DNA from: Affinundibacterium macrobrachii
Lineage (GTDB): Bacteria; Pseudomonadota; Gammaproteobacteria; Burkholderiales; Burkholderiaceae_D
Reading direction: 5' to 3'
Assembly (NCBI RefSeq): GCF_014652415.1
Contig: NZ_BMYT01000003.1
Location: forward strand, 620,001-684,000
DNA: 64,000 nucleotides
The position numbers and the translations under genes were made by a program. Below, in pieces: positions 9,336 through 16,578 of this stretch (within the stretch, counting starts at the first letter, position 1; each line of letters opens with the position of its first letter). The notes under the pieces are model-generated. The model worked only from the letters and a program-made list of their open reading frames with translations. It searched no databases and was not told where the DNA came from.

Positions 9336-9983
9336 TTGTCTGATCTGCATGCTTCAAGTTTAAAAATAGTCGTCATTAATACGATAACGTCAGCATCTGG
9401 GCAACACGATCAAGATGCGATCGCATTACAAAGACAAATGACGCGCTCGCGCGATTTGCGTATAGGCTTGTTACAAGCGGGTTATAACATCATCGCCTCG
9501 ATCCCCGGCGATATGTACTTGGTTGATCGCTTAACCCAGTTGCAACCCGATATGATCATTATTGATGCCGAGTCCGATGCACGCGATGTATTGGAAGAAT
9601 TGGTGCTAGTCAGTCGTGATGCGCCGCGCCCTATCGTCTTATTTACCGAAGAGGACAATCCCTCACAATTGGCGTCCGCAATGGCAGTCGGCGTCTCGGC
9701 TTACGTCGTCGCAGGGCTGCAAGTCGAGCGTGTCAAACCTGTGCTAGAAGTCGCTGTTGCGAGATTTCAAGCTGACCAAAAATTACGTACAGAACTGCAC
9801 GATACCAAAAATAAACTAGCAGAACGCAAGACCATAGAACGTGCCAAAGGCTTGCTGATGGCACGCCATCAACTCAGTGAAAACGATGCCTATCAACGCC
9901 TGCGAAAACAAGCGATGGAAAAAAATCTGAAACTAGTTGAGCTCGCACAGCGTATCTTAGATGTCGCTGATTTATTGGGATAA
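9336..9983 (+). CDS. nasT: NasT-like ANTAR-domain antiterminator of nitrate assimilation
   Basis: A response-regulator-like protein with a C-terminal ANTAR RNA-binding domain. The N-terminal half is a pseudo-receiver domain ('LQPDMIIIDAESDARDVLEEL', 'RPIVLFTEEDN'). The last 60 residues carry the ANTAR signature 'LAERKTIERAKGLLMARHQ', then 'ENDAYQRLRKQAM' and 'LVELAQRILDVADLL'. I prefer the TTG at 9336 as start, because GGAG at 9326-9329 is well spaced from it; an ATG at 9303 has no visible ribosome-binding site. In characterised systems NasT binds tandem hairpins in the nas leader and prevents termination, and the nitrate sensor NasS holds it back. The hairpin and terminator are present directly downstream; a NasS gene is not. 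Confidence 0.9.
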   Translation: MSDLHASSLKIVVINTITSASGQHDQDAIALQRQMTRSRDLRIGLLQAGYNIIASIPGDMYLVDRLTQLQPDMIIIDAESDARDVLEELVLVSRDAPRPIVLFTEEDNPSQLASAMAVGVSAYVVAGLQVERVKPVLEVAVARFQADQKLRTELHDTKNKLAERKTIERAKGLLMARHQLSENDAYQRLRKQAMEKNLKLVELAQRILDVADLLG

Positions 9984-9996
9984 GCGGTGACACAGT

Positions 9997-10013
9997 TTGG
10001 TGCAATGCACCAA
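9997..10013. promoter_or_regulatory. NtrC-like palindrome upstream of the nas promoter
   Basis: TTGGTGCA at 9997-10004 and TGCACCAA at 10006-10013 form a perfect 8-bp inverted repeat around one base. The half-sites GGTGCA and TGCACC are those of the NtrC consensus (TGCACC-N5-GGTGCA), but in the reverse order, so two overlapping imperfect sites are possible. It lies about 85-100 bases before the sigma-54 -24 element, a usual enhancer distance. Confidence 0.5.
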
Positions 10014-10095
10014 GTTGGCATCCAAAGCAGTGCAGTAAGATAGTAAAAATCTTATCAACAGCACCCTTTTAAGCTGAAACTCCGACAGAACCAGT

Positions 10096-10111
10096 TGGCA
10101 CACAACTTGCA
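10096..10111 (+). promoter_or_regulatory. Sigma-54 (-24/-12) promoter of the nrt-nir-nas operon
   Basis: TGGCAC (10096-10101), five bases, then TTGCA (10107-10111) matches the sigma-54 consensus, with GG and GC exactly ten bases apart. The predicted start of transcription is near 10122, which makes a leader of about 160 bases before nrtA that begins at the first hairpin. This fits nitrogen-limitation control through NtrC. Confidence 0.85.
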
Positions 10112-10124
10112 AAGAAAAGCTTAA

Positions 10125-10170
10125 GTACCGTTTTGGTACACCACGAAAACTTGCCAACGGCGGCAATTTT
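10125..10170 (+). ncRNA. ANTAR-binding tandem hairpins in the nrtA leader
   Basis: P1: GTACC 10125-10129 pairs with GGTAC 10135-10139 around a five-base loop. P2: TTGCC 10151-10155 pairs with GGCAA 10162-10166 around the hexaloop AACGGC, extended by GAAAA/TTTTC with one bulged C. P2 shows A at loop position 1 and G at position 4, the hallmark of ANTAR target RNAs; P1 deviates in loop size. Both lie between the predicted transcription start and the terminator. Confidence 0.72.
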
Positions 10171-10179
10171 CACAAGACA

Positions 10180-10230
10180 AAGGCGTCTTCCTACCTACTC
10201 CAATGAGTGCGGTAGTAAGACGCCTTTTTT
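10180..10230 (+). terminator. Leader terminator (attenuator) before nrtA
   Basis: AAGGCGTCTT at 10180-10189 pairs with AAGACGCCTT at 10217-10226, with further CTAC/GTAG pairing inside, followed by a run of six T ending at 10230. It sits 52 bases before the nrtA start and downstream of a consensus promoter, so read-through must be controlled. The adjacent NasT-type protein and hairpins explain how. Confidence 0.88.
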
Positions 10231-10282
10231 CGTTCTGACTTTGAAATTTATCATTTGAATACCATCACGCTGGAGTCTGATC

Positions 10283-11626
10283 ATGCATAAGCAAAATAAG
10301 TCCATCCTCAAACCGAATGAAACAGGTGCTCTCAATGAAAACTTTGCCACAGAACGCAAGACCGAACTCTCAGCCAAAAATCAAACTCGCCGTGAATTTA
10401 TACAAAGCGCCAGCAGCGTGGTCGGTCTTGGAGCAAGCAGCATGTTAGGCCTAAGTTCGATGGGAGCGGCCAGCACTGCGTGGGCAGCGGGCTCAGACAA
10501 GCCTGAAAAAGAAGAAGTCAAAATCGGTTTCATTCCGCTCACCGATTGCGCCTCGGTGGTGATCGCTGCCGTGATGGGTTTCGATAAAAAATATGGCATC
10601 AAAATCGTGCCCAGCAAAGAATCCTCTTGGGCCAGCGTACGCGATAAATTGGTCAATGGCGAACTCGATGCAGCGCACGTTTTATACGGTCTCGTGTATG
10701 GAGTACAACTCGGCATCGGTGGCCCCAAGAAGGATATGAATATCCTGATGACGCTCAACAATAATGGTCAAGCGATCACGTTATCGAAAAAGCTAGCTGA
10801 CAAAGGCGCCGTTGATGGCGCAGGTCTTGCAAAACTCATGGCGCGTGAAAAGCGGGAGTACACATTCGCGCAAACCTTCCCTACTGGCACCCACGCAATG
10901 TGGTTGTATTACTGGTTAGCGGCACACGGTATCAACCCGATGAAAGACGCGAAAGTGATCACCGTACCACCGCCACAAATGGTGGCGAATATGCGGGTCG
11001 ATAATATGGACGGCTATTGCGTTGGTGAGCCTTGGAATCACCGTGCGGTGGCAGATGGCATCGGTATTACTGCTGCGACCACGCAAGATATTTGGCGCGA
11101 TCATCCTGAGAAAGTCTTAGGATGCACCGCAGAATTTTCGCAAAAATATCCCAACACCGCACGCGCCTTGATCGCGGCGATTCTCGATGCGAGTCGTTGG
11201 ATAGATGCCTCGCTCATGAATAAACAAAAGATGGCAGAAATCATCGCTGAGAAATCCTATGTCAACACTTCTGTTGATGTGATTAATCAACGCATTTTGG
11301 GACGCTATCAAAATGGTTTAGGCAAGACTTGGGATGATCCTCACTACATGAAATTCTTCAATGATGGTGCGGTGAATTTTCCTTACTTATCAGACGGTAT
11401 GTGGTTCTTAACCCAGCACAAGCGTTGGGGCTTACTCAAAACAGATCCAGATTATCTGGGGGTGGCAAAAGCCGTCAATCGTATCGACATTTACAAAGAT
11501 GGTGCAACGCTGGCGAAAGTCAACGTACCGAAAGATCCTATGCGTAAGAGCAAGCTCATCGACGGCACAGTATGGGACGGACAAAACCCTGCAGCCTATG
11601 CCGCCGCATTTAAGATCAAAGTCTAA
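10283..11626 (+). CDS. nrtA: NrtA, nitrate ABC transporter substrate-binding protein (Tat signal)
   Basis: A 447-residue binding protein of the NrtA/CmpA family. It starts with a twin-arginine signal: RREFIQ at residues 36-41, then a hydrophobic stretch ending near AWAA at about 69. The mature protein shows 'VKIGFIPLTDCASVVIA', 'SWASVRDKLVNGELDAAH', 'FPTGTHAMWLYYWL' and 'GYCVGEPWNHRAV', all typical of NrtA. It captures nitrate in the periplasm for NrtB and NrtC. The secretion signal argues against it being the cytoplasmic sensor NasS. It is the first gene of the operon, downstream of a sigma-54 promoter and attenuator. Confidence 0.93.
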   Translation: MHKQNKSILKPNETGALNENFATERKTELSAKNQTRREFIQSASSVVGLGASSMLGLSSMGAASTAWAAGSDKPEKEEVKIGFIPLTDCASVVIAAVMGFDKKYGIKIVPSKESSWASVRDKLVNGELDAAHVLYGLVYGVQLGIGGPKKDMNILMTLNNNGQAITLSKKLADKGAVDGAGLAKLMAREKREYTFAQTFPTGTHAMWLYYWLAAHGINPMKDAKVITVPPPQMVANMRVDNMDGYCVGEPWNHRAVADGIGITAATTQDIWRDHPEKVLGCTAEFSQKYPNTARALIAAILDASRWIDASLMNKQKMAEIIAEKSYVNTSVDVINQRILGRYQNGLGKTWDDPHYMKFFNDGAVNFPYLSDGMWFLTQHKRWGLLKTDPDYLGVAKAVNRIDIYKDGATLAKVNVPKDPMRKSKLIDGTVWDGQNPAAYAAAFKIKV

Positions 11627-11635
11627 GGATTAGCG

Positions 11636-12568
11636 ATGACTACTCTGCTTTCAACTTATTCGGCAACCGATTCAGCTAGTGCTGACAACAACCCGCCGGA
11701 AAAAACCAAAACTGCAACGGCAAGCATACAAGTAATCAAGAAGGACACAATGATGGCCAAGCCCTCTGTATTCGCTAGTCTTACAATCAAGCTCAAAACG
11801 CTCGCTTTCAAGCTCTTACCGCAATTTCTGGGCTTAGCAATGCTGGTGTTGATTTGGGCAATTATTGCAGAGAAAAATACCTCGCTGCCCTCACCTTTGC
11901 TGACTCTGCAAGAAGCCATCAAATTATTTTCTGATCCCTTCTATCAAAATGGTCCGAATGATCAAGGCATAGGGTGGAATATCTATGCGTCCTTAAAACG
12001 CGTCGCGGTCGGCTTTGGTCTTGCCGCTGTGATTGGCATTCCACTTGGTTTCATGATTGGTCGCTTTAGTTTTATGGCGGGCATGTTTAATCCGATTATT
12101 AGCTTGCTCAAACCGGTCTCACCCTTGGCGTGGTTGCCGATAGGCTTGTTGGTATTCAAAGCCGCGCATCCAGCAGCGATTTGGTCGATTTTTATTTGCT
12201 CGATTTGGCCTATGGTCATCAATACCGCCATCGGTGTGCAACGCGTACCGCAAGATTATATGAATGTCGCACGCGTTTTAAATCTGTCTGAATGGAAGAT
12301 TCTGACGCGGATTTTATTACCTAGCGTCCTACCATATATGTTGACGGGCGTGCGTCTGGCAATTGGCACCGCGTGGTTGGTAATCGTGGCAGCAGAGATG
12401 CTCACCGGTGGCGTCGGTATCGGCTTCTGGGTGTGGGATGAGTGGAATAACTTAAACGTACCGCACATCATTATTGCAATTGTGGTGATTGGATTCGTCG
12501 GCCTGCTATTAGAACAAGCACTGGTGGCGATGGCACGTGCGGTCACCTATGAAGAAACAGGAGCGTGA
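11636..12568 (+). CDS. nrtB: NrtB, nitrate ABC transporter permease
   Basis: A 310-residue inner-membrane permease of the NrtB/SsuC type. A polar N-terminal extension of about 55 residues precedes the first membrane segment ('FLGLAMLVLIWAIIAE'). The inner-membrane-component signature lies around 'PISLLKPVSPLAWLPIGLLV' and 'EWKILTRILLPSVLPYMLTG'. The start at 11636 is backed by AAGGA in the preceding spacer; an internal ATG at about 11750 would remove the extension. The stop overlaps the next gene's start region, which implies translational coupling. Confidence 0.92.
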   Translation: MTTLLSTYSATDSASADNNPPEKTKTATASIQVIKKDTMMAKPSVFASLTIKLKTLAFKLLPQFLGLAMLVLIWAIIAEKNTSLPSPLLTLQEAIKLFSDPFYQNGPNDQGIGWNIYASLKRVAVGFGLAAVIGIPLGFMIGRFSFMAGMFNPIISLLKPVSPLAWLPIGLLVFKAAHPAAIWSIFICSIWPMVINTAIGVQRVPQDYMNVARVLNLSEWKILTRILLPSVLPYMLTGVRLAIGTAWLVIVAAEMLTGGVGIGFWVWDEWNNLNVPHIIIAIVVIGFVGLLLEQALVAMARAVTYEETGA

Positions 12569-12570
12569 AT

Positions 12571-13401
12571 ATGGAAAAGCTAAACACTGCCGAAGCAAAC
12601 GATAAAAAGTATATCGAAGTCCAACATGTAGATATGCGTTTCGACACCAAGAAGGGCAGTTTTCATGCGTTACGCGATATCAATTTGCGGATTGCGAGAG
12701 GTGAATTCATTAGCCTGATTGGTCACTCTGGTTGCGGCAAATCCACTTTACTCAATTTGATTGCGGGCTTAACCAGCGCGACTTCTGGTGCGCTGTTATG
12801 CGCGAATCGTGAAATCGCTGGTCCGTCGCCAGAACGCGGTGTGGTGTTTCAAAATCATTCGCTGCTGCCTTGGCTCACCTGTTTTGAAAACGTCTATTTA
12901 GCAGTGGAACGCGTATTCGCGGCCACAGAAAATAAAGCGGAATTAATCAATCGCACCCGCAATGCCTTGGCACTGGTGGGTTTGACTGCGGCGGATAAAA
13001 AGCGCCCACATGAAATCTCGGGGGGCATGAAACAACGCGTTGGCATCGCTCGCGCGCTCGCCATCGAACCGAAAGTTCTATTAATGGATGAGCCTTTCGG
13101 CGCACTCGATGCACTGACGCGCGCGCACCTTCAAGATGAGTTACTCAAGATCGTCGCCAAGACGCAATCGACGGTGGTGATGGTCACGCATGATGTCGAT
13201 GAAGCTGTACTCCTGTCTGACAAAATCGTGATGCTTACCAACGGCCCAGCCGCGACTATCGGAGAAGTGCTATCGGTGGAATTAGCACGACCACGTGAAC
13301 GGGTCGCGCTAGCCAACGATGCGCAATATGCGAAATATCGCAGCGCGGTGCTGGAGTTTTTATATCACCGCCAATCGCATCCTAGCAAAGAAGTCGCTTA
13401 A
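12571..13401 (+). CDS. nrtC: NrtC/NrtD-type nitrate ABC transporter ATP-binding protein
   Basis: A 276-residue ATPase. Walker A is GHSGCGKST near residue 50, the signature is 'EISGGMKQRVGIARAL', Walker B is 'VLLMDEPFGALD', and the switch His is in 'VMVTHDVDEAVLL'. I chose the ATG at 12571, with AGGAG at 12558-12562 at proper distance, over the GTG at 12565. It is NrtD-like in length, without the NrtA-like C-terminal domain of cyanobacterial NrtC. It powers nitrate import with NrtB. A 39-base gap leads to nirB. Confidence 0.92.
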   Translation: MEKLNTAEANDKKYIEVQHVDMRFDTKKGSFHALRDINLRIARGEFISLIGHSGCGKSTLLNLIAGLTSATSGALLCANREIAGPSPERGVVFQNHSLLPWLTCFENVYLAVERVFAATENKAELINRTRNALALVGLTAADKKRPHEISGGMKQRVGIARALAIEPKVLLMDEPFGALDALTRAHLQDELLKIVAKTQSTVVMVTHDVDEAVLLSDKIVMLTNGPAATIGEVLSVELARPRERVALANDAQYAKYRSAVLEFLYHRQSHPSKEVA

Positions 13402-13440
13402 ACCAGTCACACTAGACCCGAATTACCAAGAGAAAACATC

Positions 13441-15870
13441 ATGAAAAAACTCAAACTCGTCATGGTCGGCAATGGAATGGCAGGTGTGCGCACCTTAGAA
13501 GAATTGCTGAAAATTTCGCCGGATTTGTACGACATCACGGTCTTTGGCGCAGAACCTTATGCCAACTACAATCGCATTTTGTTGTCGCCCGTATTGGCAG
13601 GCGAACAGACGATCAAAGACATTATGCTCAATGATGTCGACTGGTATGCAGAGAATAATATCAATCTCCATCTGGGAAAAAAGATCGTCAAAATTGATCG
13701 TTATAAACGCGTCGTGATCGCCGAAAACGGTATGGAAACCGAGTACGATCGACTACTGATCGCCACCGGCTCTACACCATTCATGTTGCCCGTGCCGGGC
13801 AAAGATTTACAAGGCGTGATTGCCTATCGCGACATCCACGATACCAATGCCATGATCGCTGCAGCGGCAGAGCATACCCATGCGGTTGTCATCGGTGGCG
13901 GACTACTCGGTCTAGAAGCCGCGAATGGTTTAAAGATGCGCGGCATGAACGTATCAGTTGTACATTTACCCGCATGGCTGATGGATAGGCAGCTCGATGT
14001 AACGGCTGGCAAGATGCTGCAAAAATCCTTAGAAGATCGCGGGCTCAATTTTCTATTGGAAAAAAATACCGAAGCCCTGCTCGGTGATGAAAACGGTCAC
14101 GTCAAAGCCATTCGTTTTTCTGATGGTTTAGAAATTCCTACGCAGCTAGTCGTCATGGCAGTGGGCATTCGCCCGAATACTACCTTAGCAGAATCCGCCG
14201 GGCTGTATTGCAATCGCGGTTTGATTGTGAACGACACCATGCAAACTTATGACCCGCGTATTTATGCGGTCGGCGAATGCGTAAATCATCGCGGCACAGT
14301 GTATGGCTTGGTCGCACCTTTATTCGAGATGGCAAAAGTTTGCGCAAATCATTTGGCAAATTTTGGCATTGGTCGTTATCAAGGATCAGTCACCTCGACC
14401 AAACTCAAAGTGACCGGCATTGATCTTTTTTCGGCTGGTGATTTCTCCGGCGGTAAAGATACCGAAGAAATTATCTTGTCTGATCCTATCGGCGGCGTCT
14501 ACAAAAAACTCGTGCTGAAAGACGACAAACTCATCGGCGCTTGTCTGTATGGTGACACCGTCGATGGCAGTTGGTATTTCAAATTGCTACGAGAGGGTAA
14601 AAACATCGCCGAGATACGTGATTCGCTGATGTTCGGGGAATCAAATACTGGCGACGTTGGCCATGAAGGTCACACCAAAGCCGCAGCGATGCCAGACAAT
14701 GCTGAAGTCTGCGGTTGCAATGGCGTATGCAAAGGGACGATCGTCAAAGCGATTAAAGAAAAGGGATTATTTACCTTAGAAGATGTACGCAAACACACCA
14801 AGGCTTCGGCATCCTGCGGTTCGTGCACAGGCTTGGTCGAACAAATCATTATGTTCACAGCAGGTGGCGATTATTCAGCTACACCGAAAGCCAAGGCCAT
14901 GTGCTCATGTACCGACCACTCGCATCATGCAGTGCGTGAAGCGATCAAAGCCAATCATTTATTGACCGTGGCAGCGGTTCAACAATTCATGGAATGGCGC
15001 ACGCCGAATGGTTGCGCCAGTTGCCGCCCTGCTTTGAATTACTATCTCATTTCAACTTGGCCGAAAGAAGCAGTGGATGATCCGCAATCGCGCTACATCA
15101 ACGAGCGCTCCCATGCAAATATCCAAAAAGATGGGACTTACTCGGTCATTCCGCGTATGTGGGGTGGCGAAACCAATGCTTCCGAGTTACGTAGGATTGC
15201 CGACGTCGTCGACAAATTTAAGATCCCCACCGTCAAAGTCACTGGCGGTCAGCGTATCGATTTACTCGGCGTGAAGAAGGAAGACTTACGCGCAGTTTGG
15301 CAAGATCTGGGCATGCCATCCGGCCTCGCCTATGCCAAAGGGTTGCGCACGGTGAAGACTTGCGTGGGCAGCGAATGGTGCCGCTTTGGCACGCAAAATT
15401 CGACGTTGATGGGGCAACAATTAGAACGCGAATTGGCACGCATGTACGCGCCACACAAAGTCAAACTCGCAGTATCGGGTTGCCCGCGTAATTGTGCTGA
15501 AGCCGGAATTAAAGACGTTGGTGTGATCGGCGTCGACTCTGGTTGGGAAGTGTATGTGGGCGGGAATGGTGGCATCAAAACGGAAGTCGCTCAATTCTTA
15601 GTCAAGCTCAAGACCCACCAAGAAGTCATGGAATATACAGGCGCATTTCTACAACTGTATCGCGAAGAAGGTTGGTACTTAGAACGTACTGTGCACTACA
15701 TCGCCCGCGTTGGCCTTGATTACGTCAAACAACAAATTTTAGAAAATGCTGCGCGACGTAAAGAACTGTATCAACGCTTGCTGTTCTCGCTGGAAGGTGA
15801 AGCGGATCCTTGGCATGAACCGGAGAAGGCGCAAGTGGATACGCGGCAGTTTGAGCGCTTGTCGGGCTAG
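13441..15870 (+). CDS. nirB: NirB, assimilatory NADH-nitrite reductase large subunit
   Basis: An 809-residue cytoplasmic enzyme that reduces nitrite to ammonium with NirD. It opens with an FAD/NAD(P)H pyridine-nucleotide reductase domain (VMVGNGMAGVRTLEELL; second Rossmann motif 'VVIGGGLLGLEAANGL' near residue 150). Two BFD-like [2Fe-2S] segments follow (CGCNGVC near 423 with CGSC near 459; a second with CASC near 525). The siroheme/[4Fe-4S] domain then carries Cys near 640 and 646 (CVGSEWCRFG) and 680 and 684 (CPRNCAEAG). All expected cofactor ligands are present. Length is close to the family's norm of about 810-850. Confidence 0.95.
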   Translation: MKKLKLVMVGNGMAGVRTLEELLKISPDLYDITVFGAEPYANYNRILLSPVLAGEQTIKDIMLNDVDWYAENNINLHLGKKIVKIDRYKRVVIAENGMETEYDRLLIATGSTPFMLPVPGKDLQGVIAYRDIHDTNAMIAAAAEHTHAVVIGGGLLGLEAANGLKMRGMNVSVVHLPAWLMDRQLDVTAGKMLQKSLEDRGLNFLLEKNTEALLGDENGHVKAIRFSDGLEIPTQLVVMAVGIRPNTTLAESAGLYCNRGLIVNDTMQTYDPRIYAVGECVNHRGTVYGLVAPLFEMAKVCANHLANFGIGRYQGSVTSTKLKVTGIDLFSAGDFSGGKDTEEIILSDPIGGVYKKLVLKDDKLIGACLYGDTVDGSWYFKLLREGKNIAEIRDSLMFGESNTGDVGHEGHTKAAAMPDNAEVCGCNGVCKGTIVKAIKEKGLFTLEDVRKHTKASASCGSCTGLVEQIIMFTAGGDYSATPKAKAMCSCTDHSHHAVREAIKANHLLTVAAVQQFMEWRTPNGCASCRPALNYYLISTWPKEAVDDPQSRYINERSHANIQKDGTYSVIPRMWGGETNASELRRIADVVDKFKIPTVKVTGGQRIDLLGVKKEDLRAVWQDLGMPSGLAYAKGLRTVKTCVGSEWCRFGTQNSTLMGQQLERELARMYAPHKVKLAVSGCPRNCAEAGIKDVGVIGVDSGWEVYVGGNGGIKTEVAQFLVKLKTHQEVMEYTGAFLQLYREEGWYLERTVHYIARVGLDYVKQQILENAARRKELYQRLLFSLEGEADPWHEPEKAQVDTRQFERLSG

Positions 15871-15950
15871 GATTATTAACACCCGATTTCTCACCTAAAC
15901 AGCACTCTAGATAAGAGCTTCTACAAAAATTTGAAGTTCGATGAAAGTCC

Positions 15951-16057
15951 CCTCCCCTTCAAGGGGAATCGGTCAGACGAAAAAACCTGTTTCTTCGTCT
16001 GACCGATTCTAAGCTGCATGATTGCAGCGCAGTGGACGGGCTAGGGTGGGGATAGGT
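15951..16057. repeat. REP-like repeat interrupted by a 70-base palindromic segment
   Basis: The outer parts (15951-15967 and 16038-16057) together match the uninterrupted copy at 37511-37555, read in reverse: CCTTCAAGGGGA joined to GGGCTAGGGTGGGGAT. Between them lie 70 extra bases (15968-16037). The split lies in the 330-base gap between nirB and nirD. Confidence 0.65.
15966..16009. repeat. 16-bp perfect inverted repeat inside the interrupted REP
   Basis: GAATCGGTCAGACGAA at 15966-15981 and its exact reverse complement at 15994-16009 enclose a 12-base loop. The stem is long and stable, without a T-run. It forms most of the extra segment that splits the REP-like element. Confidence 0.8.
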
Positions 16058-16091
16058 TGAATGAAGAAAGCTGATAGCGCTCAATTGTGGT

Positions 16092-16130
16092 AACCCATCC
16101 CCATCCCAACCTTCCCCTTGAAGGGGAAGG
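16092..16130. repeat. Second REP-like copy before nirD, opposite orientation
   Basis: The sequence around 16093-16130 reads ACCCATCCCCATCCC, then a palindrome centred on CCCCTTGAAGGGG. It has the orientation of the copy at 37511 and is inverted relative to the interrupted copy at 15951-16057. The two facing copies could fold into one large structure in the nirB-nirD transcript. Confidence 0.65.
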
Positions 16131-16199
16131 AGCATTAATCGAAACTCAAGTTTAGGTAGATGCTGGTGCATAAAAATCTTTGATTGAAAAGGAAAACCT

Positions 16200-16544
16200 A
16201 TGTCCAAAGAATGGCAAATCATCTGTCGCATAGACGACATTCCTGTACTCGGTGCGCGCGTAGTCAAACGTCCAGCGCAAACCGATGTCGCTATCTTCAG
16301 AAACAAGGAAGACAAAGTCTTCGCATTATTGGACAAATGTCCGCACAAAGGCGGCCCCTTATCGCAAGGCATCGTCTTCGGTGAAAAAGTCGCCTGCCCT
16401 TTGCACAACTGGAATATCGAATTACCGACTGGTTGCGCCGTCTCGCCTGACGAAGGTTGCACGCAAAAATTTAGTGTCAAAGTGGAAGCCGATCAAGTGT
16501 ATTTATGTACGCAGGAATTACTCACGTTAGCGATCGATTCTTAA
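16200..16544 (+). CDS. nirD: NirD, nitrite reductase small subunit (Rieske-type)
   Basis: A 114-residue protein that partners NirB. The Rieske [2Fe-2S] ligands are visible as 'CPHKGGPLSQG' near residues 47-57 and 'CPLHNWNIELPTG' near 66-78, giving the CxH...CxxH pattern. Assimilatory NirD proteins of this length often keep or lose these ligands; here all four are kept. The start at 16200 has AAGGAAAA just upstream. It is unusual that 330 bases of repeats separate it from nirB, since the pair is normally tightly linked. Confidence 0.93.
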   Translation: MSKEWQIICRIDDIPVLGARVVKRPAQTDVAIFRNKEDKVFALLDKCPHKGGPLSQGIVFGEKVACPLHNWNIELPTGCAVSPDEGCTQKFSVKVEADQVYLCTQELLTLAIDS

Positions 16545-16578
16545 CGCCAATCAACGCCTACGATCAAGGTTAAATACG

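Noticed and set aside
15959-16480. A 173-codon minus-strand open frame opposite nirD
   Set aside because: It covers the REP-like repeats and the antisense of nirD, has no family features, and nirD is certain.
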